This document shows, one piece after another, positions 16,087-23,721 of a stretch of 24,854 bases of DNA. The position numbers and the translations under genes are program-made. The number at the start of each line of letters is the position of its first letter. Position 1 is the first letter of the stretch. The stretch spans positions 1-24,854 of the forward strand of contig JAZRHH010000037.1 of assembly GCA_045644665.1 (NCBI GenBank). Direction: 5' to 3'. A model generated the notes under the pieces. That model was not told where the DNA came from. It saw only the letters and a list, made by a program, of their open reading frames with translations, and made no database searches. Source of the DNA: RGIG9115 sp045644665 (GTDB taxonomy: Bacteria; Bacillota; Clostridia; UBA1381).

Positions 16087-17264
16087 ATTTCTCGTCCGCC
16101 GTCTCCTATTTCCGTTACATAGAAAGACGCTTCAATTCCAAACTTATTTTTATAGCTCTCGCCCACAGTTTTGGCATACGTATCAACAGCATCCTCACGG
16201 ATTATACTTACTGTGCAGCCACCAAAGCCTGCGCCTGTCATTCTTGAGCCTAAAACACCATCTATTTTACTTGCCTCTTCCCTTAAAAAGTCAAGCTCCG
16301 GACAGGTTACTTCATAATCATCACGGAGTGAGTCGTGGGAAGCGTACATAAGCTTTCCAAAGCCCTCAATGTCGTTTGCTTTCATTGCGGCTACGCTTTT
16401 CTTTACTCTGTCGCACTCATAAACAACATGCTTTATTCTGCGTCTTACAGTTTCGTCCTCTATAAGAGCCTTATGCTCCTCAAACTGCTCGGGAGTTACA
16501 TCTGCAAGCTGTGTAATTTCGGGCATTGCACCTTTCAGCGCATTTAATCCTTCCTCACACTCGCTTCTTCTCTCGTTATACTTTGAACTGCCAAGAGAAT
16601 GTTTTACATTTGTATTTGTAAGAACAATCTTACAATCATTAAGCACAAGGGGTACGTGTTCATACTCTAAAGTACCGCAGTTAAGATAAATTGCATGGTC
16701 CTTTTTACCCATTGCAGATGCAAACTGGTCCATAATTCCACAGTTTACACCAACAAAGTTATGCTCTGCTCTCTGGCTTACAAGAGCCAGATCTATCATA
16801 TTAATTTCAGGTGTTTTTCCTGCCTTTTCGTCTGCAAAGGTTTTGAAGCAAAGAGCTGTTGAAACCTCAATTGCAGCAGATGAAGAAAGTCCGCCGCCAT
16901 GTGGCACTGTATCATCATACAAAAGGTCGGCACCGCACAGGTCGCAGCCATCCTTTATAAGCTCAAGTGCAACACCAAGCTGATAATCGCCCCAGGAAAG
17001 CTTACCCTTAAAGTCTTCTAACTTATCAAGGTCCGCCTCCACCAAAATGTCGAGGTCGGTTGCCTTAAGGCGTAGCTTGTTATCATCACGTTTTCTTGCG
17101 ATAATTGTAGTTTTCATAGTAAGTGCCGCCGGAAGAACAGGTCCTCCGCAGTAGTCTACGTGCTCGCCAATAAGGTTTACACGGCCCGGAGCTGTAAAAG
17201 TGCGAAGCTCTCCCCCTTCTCCGAAAATGTCAAAAAACATTTTTTTCATTTCGTTAATTTCCAT
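16083..17264 (-). CDS. galK: galactokinase
   Basis: GalK (393 aa, GHMP kinase family) phosphorylates alpha-D-galactose to galactose-1-phosphate, the first committed step of the Leloir pathway. Diagnostic stretches are the galactokinase signature GRVNLIGEHVDY (27-38), the ATP-binding PHGGGLSSSAA (121-131), the catalytic aspartate region CGIMDQFAS and the C-terminal GSRMTGAGFGGC. Length is typical. ATG is preceded by GGGGAA. It starts 2 nt after the galT stop, so the two are almost certainly cotranscribed and possibly translationally coupled. No galE lies next to it. Confidence 0.97.
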   Translation of the reverse strand: MEINEMKKMFFDIFGEGGELRTFTAPGRVNLIGEHVDYCGGPVLPAALTMKTTIIARKRDDNKLRLKATDLDILVEADLDKLEDFKGKLSWGDYQLGVALELIKDGCDLCGADLLYDDTVPHGGGLSSSAAIEVSTALCFKTFADEKAGKTPEINMIDLALVSQRAEHNFVGVNCGIMDQFASAMGKKDHAIYLNCGTLEYEHVPLVLNDCKIVLTNTNVKHSLGSSKYNERRSECEEGLNALKGAMPEITQLADVTPEQFEEHKALIEDETVRRRIKHVVYECDRVKKSVAAMKANDIEGFGKLMYASHDSLRDDYEVTCPELDFLREEASKIDGVLGSRMTGAGFGGCTVSIIREDAVDTYAKTVGESYKNKFGIEASFYVTEIGDGGREI

Positions 17265-17266
17265 AT

Positions 17267-18241
17267 TTATTCCCCCTGCGCTTCTATAAACTTTTTATAT
17301 GCAGCCCTTAGCTCCTCCGCCTTTTCTTCAGGAGAGGTTGGGTTGCAACTTGCCCATGCGCCTGTTTCGCTTGACGCATTGTATTTTATCTTATCCGCGC
17401 TGCGCATTGGCGGATAGAATTTTACATGAAAATGAGTATAGTCAGACATATCCTCGCCGTTTACAGGATTTTGATAAAGACACATCATATAAGGGAATGA
17501 CATGTCAAACAGGCTGTCAAGAGTACCTGTTGTTTTCTTTAGAATATCTGCAAAATCATCCTTCATTTTTTCGTCAAACTCACATACATTCTGTACATGG
17601 GATTTTGCGATTATATAAACGCCGTAGGGGTAGTCTGAAAAGAAAGGTAAAATGGTTGCAAAGCTGTCATTTTCTAAGATTACACGCTTGTCTTCCTTAA
17701 CCTCATTTTCCAGTATATCACATATAAGGCATTTTCCTGTTTCTTCAAAGTGCTTTTTGCCGTTTGAAAGCTCCTCTGCCACTCTCTTTGGAACCAGGCT
17801 GTAACCATAAATCTGTCCATGAGGATGAGGCATTGTAACACCAACAGGCTCGCCTTTATTTTCAAACATGAATATGTATTTTATATTCTCGTCCTTTGAA
17901 AGTTCTGAAAATCTTTCCTGCCACAAGCTAACGAGCTTTACAATATGCTCCTTTGGAAGCTTTGGCAAGGTTGTAGTATGCTCAGGAGAGTAGAGTATTA
18001 CCTCGCACTTCCCGTATGAGGGACGAACCTTAAAAAAGTCTGTTGCAACATCGTCCATCTCCGGCGGGTTTTGTGAAAGTGCAGGAAAGTCGTTATCATA
18101 TTTTAAAACATCGTACTCGGGAACATTTCCAAATGACGGGCAAAAAGGACAGTAGTCCTTGGGCATTTGCGGTCTTGCCTGTCTGTGTGACGCAATCATT
18201 ATCCAGTCGTTAAGTAAAGGGTTATACCTTAATTCAGCCAT
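17267..18241 (-). CDS. galT: galactose-1-phosphate uridylyltransferase
   Basis: GalT (324 aa) exchanges UMP between UDP-glucose and galactose-1-phosphate, giving UDP-galactose and glucose-1-phosphate. This is the class I, HIT-superfamily type, unlike the longer class II GalT common in some Firmicutes. It has the nucleophile motif HPHGQ (139-143, His141), zinc-type CPFC (31-34), the N-terminal RYNPLLNDW typical of the family and HFHVKFYPP near the C-terminus. ATG is preceded by AAAGGA. The order is rnhA-galT-galK with gaps of 30 and 2 nt. The glucose-1-phosphate it produces is the same metabolite released by GlgP. Confidence 0.96.
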   Translation of the reverse strand: MAELRYNPLLNDWIMIASHRQARPQMPKDYCPFCPSFGNVPEYDVLKYDNDFPALSQNPPEMDDVATDFFKVRPSYGKCEVILYSPEHTTTLPKLPKEHIVKLVSLWQERFSELSKDENIKYIFMFENKGEPVGVTMPHPHGQIYGYSLVPKRVAEELSNGKKHFEETGKCLICDILENEVKEDKRVILENDSFATILPFFSDYPYGVYIIAKSHVQNVCEFDEKMKDDFADILKKTTGTLDSLFDMSFPYMMCLYQNPVNGEDMSDYTHFHVKFYPPMRSADKIKYNASSETGAWASCNPTSPEEKAEELRAAYKKFIEAQGE

Positions 18242-18271
18242 AATCTTGTCCTTTCGATAGACACAGCCTCA

Positions 18272-18862
18272 CTATTTTATTCCAAGGGCGGCTTTTGCAA
18301 GAGCATCTGCCTCGTCATTAAACTTGTCCCCCGAATGACCTTTAACCTTTGTAAATACCACACTGAGCTTGTCTTTTATGCTATTATAATACTTTGCATA
18401 TTCAGCCGTGCCTGTTTTATTTGTTTTCCATGCGCCTGTGCACCACTTTTCTACTCCCTCATAATCATACCTGATTTCAAGAGACTTTATATGATTTTTA
18501 ACACAGTAGTCCATGGCAAAGGCTGCACCTGATATTTCTCCTGCTACATTTCTCATTGTTGCCATATCAGCATTTTCAAAGCTTTTGGAAAATTCAAGCT
18601 TTTCATCGCCAACAAACAACACAACGCCAAAAGAATACTTACCCTCGGAAAGTAAAAAACTGCCGTCTGTATAGGCAACTGCCGCACACATAGGTAAATC
18701 CTCTTTTTTTTCGCTGCCGAGATAGCAAAGAGCATCATCATAGGTGGCAAAGCCCTTAAACTCCGCACCGCTGAAACCGTCAATTTGTTCTCTGCATTCT
18801 TGCCAGGTAGAAAATATACCTGTTTTTCTGCCGCACTTTACAGCATAAAAGTTCTTCTTCAT
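18272..18862 (-). CDS. rnhA: ribonuclease H with N-terminal viroplasmin (RHBD) domain
   Basis: A 196-aa RNase H1-type enzyme that cleaves the RNA strand of RNA-DNA hybrids. Residues 1-47 form a viroplasmin-like hybrid-binding domain (FYAVKCGRKTGIF, TWQECREQIDGF, FKGF). The catalytic domain shows Asp66 in AYTDGS, Glu109 in NVAGEI, Asp133 in IRYDYEG and the KGHSGD...NDEAD end with His176 and Asp183/186, so the active site looks complete. ATG has GAAAGGAAA upstream. It precedes galT by 30 nt and appears to be the first gene of rnhA-galT-galK, an unusual partnership. Its leader carries the promoter at 19003-19031 and a terminator-like hairpin at 18889-18926. Confidence 0.93.
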   Translation of the reverse strand: MKKNFYAVKCGRKTGIFSTWQECREQIDGFSGAEFKGFATYDDALCYLGSEKKEDLPMCAAVAYTDGSFLLSEGKYSFGVVLFVGDEKLEFSKSFENADMATMRNVAGEISGAAFAMDYCVKNHIKSLEIRYDYEGVEKWCTGAWKTNKTGTAEYAKYYNSIKDKLSVVFTKVKGHSGDKFNDEADALAKAALGIK

Positions 18863-18888
18863 TAAAAAATTTCCTTTCTTAAATCAGG

Positions 18889-18926
18889 TAAAAAACAAAG
18901 AGGTGATGCATAAATTATGCAGCACC
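18889..18926 (-). terminator. terminator or attenuator in the rnhA-galTK leader
   Basis: Arms GGTGATGCAT (18902-18911) and ATGCAGCACC (18917-18926) form a 10-bp stem with one mismatch. On the minus strand the stem is followed by a U-rich tract (TCTTTGTTTTTT). It lies downstream of the promoter at 19003-19031 and 27 nt before rnhA. An upstream GCAGCA (minus strand, plus 18945-18950) could pair with TGCTGC of the stem, an alternative fold. Confidence 0.6.
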
Positions 18927-18985
18927 CCTTCGGCAATATTTCGTATGCTGCGGGGGAGCAACATACATATTAACAGAGAGCAAAT

Positions 18986-19022
18986 AGATTTTGCTTACTA
19001 TAAGTATATCATAGCAAAATCT
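18986..19022. promoter_or_regulatory. palindrome spanning the rnhA promoter -10
   Basis: The perfect 10-bp inverted repeat AGATTTTGCT (18986-18995) and AGCAAAATCT (19013-19022), with a 17-bp spacer, encloses the -10 box of the rnhA promoter. It could be an operator or fold at the very 5' end of the transcript. Confidence 0.5.
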
Positions 19023-19031
19023 CCTTGTAAA
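19003..19031 (-). promoter_or_regulatory. promoter of rnhA-galT-galK
   Basis: On the minus strand, TTTACA (plus 19026-19031) and TATACT (plus 19003-19008) are spaced 17 bp. The leader would be about 130 nt. The -35 box overlaps a second palindrome (19026-19047). Confidence 0.75.
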
Positions 19032-19047
19032 CAATAGGATGTTTACA
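19026..19047. promoter_or_regulatory. possible operator over the rnhA promoter -35
   Basis: Half-sites TGTAAAC (19026-19032) and GTTTACA (19041-19047) are perfect inverted repeats 8 bp apart. The first half-site contains the -35 hexamer. The half-sites resemble those of LacI/GalR-type operators, but those are contiguous, so the regulator is unknown. Confidence 0.5.
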
Positions 19048-19067
19048 ACTCATATAAATATATTGAA

Positions 19068-19706
19068 CTAATTTTTATACTCTCTGTACTTCTTCCCGTT
19101 CAGCTTTACCATAATACCGGGGTTTGCATTTTCCAGAACACGCACAATTTTCATAACAGCCTTTTCATCAAAATCGTCAACAGACATAAATACACTGTCA
19201 TTATCCTTTGTTCCTATATGAAGAATATCCATTCTCTCAAGAGCTCTGTGATTAGAGGAATATCTGGAGTTTTCATAAAGAGCAACAGCCTCAAGAAAAG
19301 ACTCATCCTCCACAGTACGCTTTATAACGCTTTTTGTTCCAATTACCAAAGAGCTTATTTCCTCTATAGGTATACGAAGCCTTATATTTTTTGCCGGCAA
19401 AAGCTCCCCTGCAAATTTGATATTTGACAAGGTCTGATGAGGAAAAAAACAGGTTTCCCAGCAGCGCATAGTCAAGTCCTTGCCATCTGTTGCAATCCAT
19501 GTAGAATAAAGCTCATTAAGTGTTACAAGTATATAGCTTACACCGAGTACAATTCCAATTATATAGCTTATGACATACCACCAGTTAGACATTATAATAT
19601 TATAAACAATTAGGGCAAGTGCAATTACACAAAGCACAGCCACAATCCACATTATAATGCTGCTACGCTTTCTTTTTTTCTTACCTACTCCTGCTTTTAA
19701 ATTCAT
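19068..19706 (-). CDS. hypothetical membrane protein, two N-terminal TM segments
   Basis: I do not recognise this 212-aa protein. It has a very basic N-terminus (KKKRKRSS, residues 9-16), two hydrophobic helices (about 18-39 and 43-63) and then a soluble domain of about 145 residues with alternating hydrophobic positions (IRLRIPIEEISSLVIG, MDILHIGTKDND, SVDDFDE). By the positive-inside rule the domain would be cytoplasmic. Two-helix anchor plus beta-rich domain recalls bacterial PH-like membrane proteins, but that is only an impression. ATG has AGGAG 7 nt upstream. It starts 23 nt after the stop of the secreted NlpC/P60 gene, so the two form an operon. Confidence 0.8.
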   Translation of the reverse strand: MNLKAGVGKKKRKRSSIIMWIVAVLCVIALALIVYNIIMSNWWYVISYIIGIVLGVSYILVTLNELYSTWIATDGKDLTMRCWETCFFPHQTLSNIKFAGELLPAKNIRLRIPIEEISSLVIGTKSVIKRTVEDESFLEAVALYENSRYSSNHRALERMDILHIGTKDNDSVFMSVDDFDEKAVMKIVRVLENANPGIMVKLNGKKYREYKN

Positions 19707-19729
19707 AATTAATCTCCTGTTCTCCGATT

Positions 19730-22090
19730 TTATGCTACTCTTTTTGCGCCGGCGTATTCACTTTTATAAAGGTTCTCCCCAAGGCTTGAGATTTTAACAA
19801 CATCACCCGTACGAGGCGCATGAACAAATCGGTCGTTACCTATGTAAATTCCTACATGGTGTATACTTCCGTTTTTCTGGAAGAATACAAGGTCTCCGGG
19901 AATAAGGTTCTCTCTTTCTACAAAAACACCACTTGCTTCAAACTGCTGCTGACTGGTTCTTGCTACATTTCTAATGCCCAGTGAATTGCATACATACTTT
20001 ACAAGACCCGAGCAGTCAAATCCCGAGGGAGTTGTTCCTCCCCACAGATAAGGAACACCCTGATATGAAAGAGCCATTGTGCAGATAGCATTTCCTATAT
20101 CCGATGAACCCTCACTCCTGTTTTCCATAAGTGCCCCTGTGGTATAACCTCGCTTGGGTATAAGATCTCTCAATTTCTTATATCGCTTTGTAACAGGCAC
20201 TTTTCTTTGAATGATTTTTGTTTTATAAACTGTAACAGTTTCTTTTTTTTCTTCGTATTTTACAGGTGCAATTTCCGCTTCTATGGAATTGGTTTCCTTC
20301 TTGGTATCAGAAACAGGTACTTTCACAATTTTTTCCTGCGTAACTGCTACGGTTTCTGTATCATAGAAATACAAAAATTTCTTTCCATCACCGTAATAAT
20401 AATCATATTTTTCACCGGGTTCAAGAACAAATTCCTTTATTACAGGCACAGGATTTTTGATTTGTACACTTACAAACTGACTTTTCATATCCTCGCCGCT
20501 GGCATGGCTCACACTTGTGATGCAAAGATGGTATGTTCCCGCCGGAAGACTTTCAAGCACAGCTTCACTTTCACCCAAAAGCATGTGTGAAAGCACAGCC
20601 TTGTCGTTATTGTCGTACACATCTACTCTAAAATTTCTATAAGCAGATGAATATGCCTTTATTTCCAGCTCATCATCATATGTTACAAGATTTTGTGAAG
20701 GTGATATTATACAAAGAGGTTCTTCTGCAACTGAGTAGGTATATTCAAATGTGTTACTCTCCTCGTCATTTGCGACCACCGTAATATTATACATATTTCC
20801 CTTTGTAAGTATATATTCGGGTATTAAAATTGTTTCCGAAGTAAGTGTCATGTATGCAAACACGTCATGTTCTTCTGTTTCTCTGTTGTACACCTTTACA
20901 AGTACTCTGTCAGCGCATAGCCCATCAAGAATTATATTTATACCCTCTGAAGCAGGCACTATTTTTTTGATTGCCGGCTTGCCTCCATAGCTTTTACTCT
21001 CCTCATTATCTTCTTTTGATGTGCGGATTTTAGGAAAAGATGTGATAATATTTCCGGAATCTATAGCTGTTATAGTCCACAAATCCCCTTCAACCACAGG
21101 GCGTATAACCGAGCCAACGCCGAAATTAAAGGATAATATGCCGTTGCCATTATCTTCTTTTAACATATTACGATATGCAAAAAAACAATCGTTGGATTTA
21201 ACTTCTTCCACAACCGTCTTTTGAGTTATTACAGGCTTTGCATCAACTTCCGGTGTTGTAAAAGTCATAAGAGAATGTTTCGCTCTGTGAGCGTTTACAA
21301 TGTCATTTAAAAGTTTGCTTTGCATAACACCGTCTACAGGCTCTGTAACAGGGCTTTCGTTGTAATAAACAGCTTCTACAGTACCGTTATTACCTGTAAA
21401 GACATTCATATTTTTTGCATTTACGTCTGCCTCAAAGTCTGCAGCATTAGTAAAATACGCACATACAACATCATCGCGTATACCAATTGCCACAAATTCG
21501 GTATAAAAATAATTATAAATAAACCATTCAAAACCAAATTCCGATTTCTCTATGCGCGATGGCTCGCCAAAGGTAACATAAACCTCGTCTTTAAGAGAGC
21601 CAATAGAAATTGTCTTATCTCCAACGGTAAGGGGGAGCTTTTTCTTAAACATATTTTGTACTCTTTTAATAAGAAGGTCACAAGTTTCCTTTGTCAAAAT
21701 ACGGTTTGGATAAGTAAGCCCTCTTACGCCTATTATTCCATGTTTTATGAAAGAAGCGTATGCTTTTTTATTTTCATCTTTAAGATATCCGTTATCGTAG
21801 CAGGTACTCAAAATTTTGTCTGTCTGCTCATTTGTTATTTCAAATCCCTTGTCATACTCTTTGAGCAGATTATAAATAATATGTACTGCATCTTGCTTTA
21901 ATACTGTATTATTTGCGTCCCAATTATCAAATTCAATATTTTTATCTTCTATATCAAGATTTTTCTTAAGGGTAGTAACCTTTTCAAGAAAGTACTCTTT
22001 GCTGCAGGGCTCGCTTGCACCTGCAACTGCTGCATACACTAAAAATGTAAAAATAATAATAAAGAATGCAGCAAACAATTTTTTTGCCAT
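19730..22090 (-). CDS. secreted NlpC/P60 peptidase with CAP-associated domain
   Basis: A 786-aa exported protein, probably a peptidoglycan DL-endopeptidase. There is a signal peptide (residues 1-25, cleavage near AGA-SE). Residues about 25-150 are helical and may be S-layer-homology-like (DNGYL, FIKHGIIGV). Residues 155-240 resemble the CAP-associated domain (GEPSRIEKSEFGFEWFIYN, AIGIRDDVVCAYF). A short stretch near 268-285 (DIVNAHRAKHSL) looks like the first helix of a CAP/SCP domain, but the rest is missing. A long beta-rich middle and a charged linker (about 610-650) lead to the catalytic domain from about 672, with Cys693 in DCSG, His745 in HHVGIYIG and His757 in VHAP. ATG has GGAG 10 nt upstream. 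Confidence 0.88.
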   Translation of the reverse strand: MAKKLFAAFFIIIFTFLVYAAVAGASEPCSKEYFLEKVTTLKKNLDIEDKNIEFDNWDANNTVLKQDAVHIIYNLLKEYDKGFEITNEQTDKILSTCYDNGYLKDENKKAYASFIKHGIIGVRGLTYPNRILTKETCDLLIKRVQNMFKKKLPLTVGDKTISIGSLKDEVYVTFGEPSRIEKSEFGFEWFIYNYFYTEFVAIGIRDDVVCAYFTNAADFEADVNAKNMNVFTGNNGTVEAVYYNESPVTEPVDGVMQSKLLNDIVNAHRAKHSLMTFTTPEVDAKPVITQKTVVEEVKSNDCFFAYRNMLKEDNGNGILSFNFGVGSVIRPVVEGDLWTITAIDSGNIITSFPKIRTSKEDNEESKSYGGKPAIKKIVPASEGINIILDGLCADRVLVKVYNRETEEHDVFAYMTLTSETILIPEYILTKGNMYNITVVANDEESNTFEYTYSVAEEPLCIISPSQNLVTYDDELEIKAYSSAYRNFRVDVYDNNDKAVLSHMLLGESEAVLESLPAGTYHLCITSVSHASGEDMKSQFVSVQIKNPVPVIKEFVLEPGEKYDYYYGDGKKFLYFYDTETVAVTQEKIVKVPVSDTKKETNSIEAEIAPVKYEEKKETVTVYKTKIIQRKVPVTKRYKKLRDLIPKRGYTTGALMENRSEGSSDIGNAICTMALSYQGVPYLWGGTTPSGFDCSGLVKYVCNSLGIRNVARTSQQQFEASGVFVERENLIPGDLVFFQKNGSIHHVGIYIGNDRFVHAPRTGDVVKISSLGENLYKSEYAGAKRVA

Positions 22091-22123
22091 AAATATATTT
22101 CTCCTTAAACCTATTCACGATAG

Positions 22124-22152
22124 ATTATATCAAAACTATATATCTTTGTAAA
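22124..22152 (-). promoter_or_regulatory. promoter of the NlpC/P60 operon
   Basis: On the minus strand, TTTACA (plus 22147-22152) and TATAAT (plus 22124-22129) are spaced 17 bp, about 35 nt before the start codon. Between 22153 and 22292 I see nothing else firm. Confidence 0.8.
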
Positions 22153-22292
22153 GGAATTTCAGCAATATTTAAAAAAATCTAACATTTAGTTAATAATGGG
22201 TTAAAATGTAGAGAATTTATATGCAATTATTCCTCTAATGCAGCGCTTCATTTGTGTAATATGACAAAAAAGGCTATAAGTTTTAAAAAGCC

Positions 22293-22321
22293 TTGACATA
22301 CAGGCTTTTATTTGATATAAT
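22293..22321 (+). promoter_or_regulatory. sigma-A promoter of infC-rpmI-rplT
   Basis: Consensus TTGACA (22293-22298) and TATAAT (22316-22321) are spaced exactly 17 bp. The predicted leader of about 140 nt contains an attenuator. Confidence 0.92.
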
Positions 22322-22329
22322 TTCATTGT

Positions 22330-22437
22330 TAAAAAACAAGCAGAACGTCCGTTCTCACCGTACGACCCAGAGTTTTACGGTAAATACAAAAGCTTTCTTT
22401 TGTTTTGTGTACGGATGTTTTTGCATCCGTTTTTTTG
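22330..22437 (+). promoter_or_regulatory. infC leader with attenuator, probably L20-responsive
   Basis: In Firmicutes the infC-rpmI-rplT mRNA leader is commonly controlled by L20 through premature termination. Here ACGGATG (22411-22417) pairs with CATCCGT (22424-22430), followed by a run of T (22431-22436): an intrinsic terminator about 35 nt before the infC start. Upstream, GAAC/GTTC and ACCGT/ACGGT hairpins are possible. The TCCGT inside the first could instead pair with ACGGA of the terminator, giving an antiterminator. The L20 assignment rests on gene context; the attenuator hairpin is seen directly. Confidence 0.72.
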
Positions 22438-22470
22438 TGCTTATGCAAAATCAGACAGGAGGGAATTGTT

Positions 22471-22980
22471 ATTAGTAAGGATTTGCAAATCAACGAGGAA
22501 ATTCGTGATAAGGAAGTCAGAGTTGTAGGAGCTGATGGAGGTCAGCTTGGCGTTATGAGTGCGGCAGAGGCTTTAGACCTTGCAGACAGCAAGGGACTTG
22601 ACCTTGTAAAAATTGCGCCTCAGGCAGAGCCACCGGTTTGTAAGATTATGGACTATGGAAAGTATAAGTTCGAGCTTGCAAAAAAAGATAAGGAAAGTAA
22701 AAAGAACCAAAAGGTTATTAATATCAAAGAGGTTCAGCTTTCTCCATCAATAGACACAAATGATTTTAACACGAAATGTAATCACGCAATACGTTTTCTC
22801 AAAAACGGTGATAAAGTAAAAGTTACGGTACGTTTCAGAGGCCGTGAGGTTACACATTCAGAGATTGGCGAGACTTTGCTTAACCGTTTTGCTGAGCAAG
22901 CAGGTGAGTACGGAAATGTTGACCGTGCACCAAAGCTTGAGGGCAGAAACATGACAATGTTCCTTATGCCAAAGGCATAA
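22471..22980 (+). CDS. infC: translation initiation factor IF-3
   Basis: IF-3 (169 aa) binds the 30S subunit, prevents premature 50S joining and checks start-codon choice. The protein follows the family closely: an N-terminal MISKDLQINEEIRDKEVRVVG-type start, DLVKIAPQAEPPVCKIMDYGKYKFE, and a C-terminal domain with KVTVRFRGREVTHSEIG and a final APKLEGRNMTMFL. The open frame continues upstream, but by homology the start is the rare ATT at 22471, 7 nt after AGGAGGG. An ATT start is conserved for infC in many bacteria and underlies IF-3 autoregulation, since IF-3 discriminates against non-standard starts. It heads infC-rpmI-rplT. Confidence 0.97.
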   Translation: MSKDLQINEEIRDKEVRVVGADGGQLGVMSAAEALDLADSKGLDLVKIAPQAEPPVCKIMDYGKYKFELAKKDKESKKNQKVINIKEVQLSPSIDTNDFNTKCNHAIRFLKNGDKVKVTVRFRGREVTHSEIGETLLNRFAEQAGEYGNVDRAPKLEGRNMTMFLMPKA

Positions 22981-23048
22981 TACTGCGGCGGATAGCTTGT
23001 AGGTTACCGAGGTATCGGTTTAATAAAATTTTTAAGGAGTGAAAAACT

Positions 23049-23246
23049 ATGCCGAAAATAAAAACACACAGAGGTGCAGCAAAAAGATTTTCTCTTACAA
23101 AGAATGGCAAGGTAAAGATGAACAAGTCATTCAGAAGACACATTCTTAACAAGAAGTCAACTAAGAGAAAGAGACAGCTCAGAAAGCAAGCGTACTGCTC
23201 AGCAGCAAACGCAGCTGTAATCAAGAAGCTCATCCCTTATAAGTAA
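23049..23246 (+). CDS. rpmI: 50S ribosomal protein L35
   Basis: L35 is a 65-aa, highly basic component of the large ribosomal subunit. The sequence has the family opening PKIKTHRGAAKRF, the RHILNKKSTKRKRQLR core and a short C-terminus with IKKLIPYK. ATG is preceded by AAGGAGTG. It is the second gene of infC-rpmI-rplT, 68 nt after infC, at the invariant position for Firmicutes. The intergenic GATAGCTTG/CCGAGGTATCGG region could form a weak hairpin but has no U-run. Confidence 0.97.
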   Translation: MPKIKTHRGAAKRFSLTKNGKVKMNKSFRRHILNKKSTKRKRQLRKQAYCSAANAAVIKKLIPYK

Positions 23247-23304
23247 TTAAAAATATCCGGTGTTTTTTTGAGAGGACACAAATTTGAAAGAGAGGTAAAT
23301 TCAC

Positions 23305-23658
23305 ATGGCAAGAGTTAAAGGTGCTTTAAATACACGCAAAAAACATAAAAAGATTTTAAAGCTTGCAAAGGGTTTCAGAGGTGCTGAAAGCAAGCAGTAC
23401 AGAACAGCTAACCAAGCTGTAATGCGTTCAATGCAGAATGCATACATCGGCAGAAAGCGCAGAAAGCGCGATTTCAGAAGACTTTGGATCGCTCGTATCA
23501 GCGCAGCTGCAAAGATGAATGGTATGAACTACTCAACATTCATGAACGGTATCAAAAAGGCAGGCATTGAAATGAACAGAAAGATGCTTTCTGAGATTGC
23601 AATCGCTGATCCTGCAGCATTTACAGAACTTGTTAACAAGGCAAAGGCTGCATTATAA
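23305..23658 (+). CDS. rplT: 50S ribosomal protein L20
   Basis: L20 (117 aa) is an early-assembly, 23S rRNA-binding protein and in Firmicutes also the repressor of its own operon. The family's long basic N-terminal helix is present (MARVKGALNTRKKHKKILKL, KGFRGAESKQYRTA) together with the RDFRRLWIARISAA globular-domain signature and a C-terminal AFTELVNKAK. ATG has AGAGAGG 9 nt upstream. It is the last gene of the operon, followed by a strong terminator at 23670. Confidence 0.97.
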   Translation: MARVKGALNTRKKHKKILKLAKGFRGAESKQYRTANQAVMRSMQNAYIGRKRRKRDFRRLWIARISAAAKMNGMNYSTFMNGIKKAGIEMNRKMLSEIAIADPAAFTELVNKAKAAL

Positions 23659-23669
23659 TTGAAATATAG

Positions 23670-23702
23670 GGCTGTGACATAGTATTGTTACAGCCTTTTT
23701 TT
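23670..23702 (+). terminator. terminator of infC-rpmI-rplT
   Basis: GGCTGTGAC (23670-23678) pairs with GTTACAGCC (23687-23695), with one G-U pair, an 8-nt loop and seven T residues. It lies 11 nt after the rplT stop. Confidence 0.93.
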
Positions 23703-23721
23703 AAACACGAGGTGGATTTAA

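Noticed and set aside
21320..21901. 193-aa open frame antisense to the NlpC/P60 gene
   Set aside because: Lies wholly inside a well-supported gene, has no ribosome binding site and unnatural composition.
22270..22294. Inverted repeat AAGGCT/AGCCTT before the infC promoter
   Set aside because: Only 6 bp with a 13-nt gap and no proper U-run; it grazes the -35 box but is too short to call an operator or terminator.
22405..22470. Upstream extension of IF-3 from an ATG at 22405
   Set aside because: It would run through the attenuator hairpin and has no ribosome binding site; the ATT at 22471 fits homology and has AGGAGGG.
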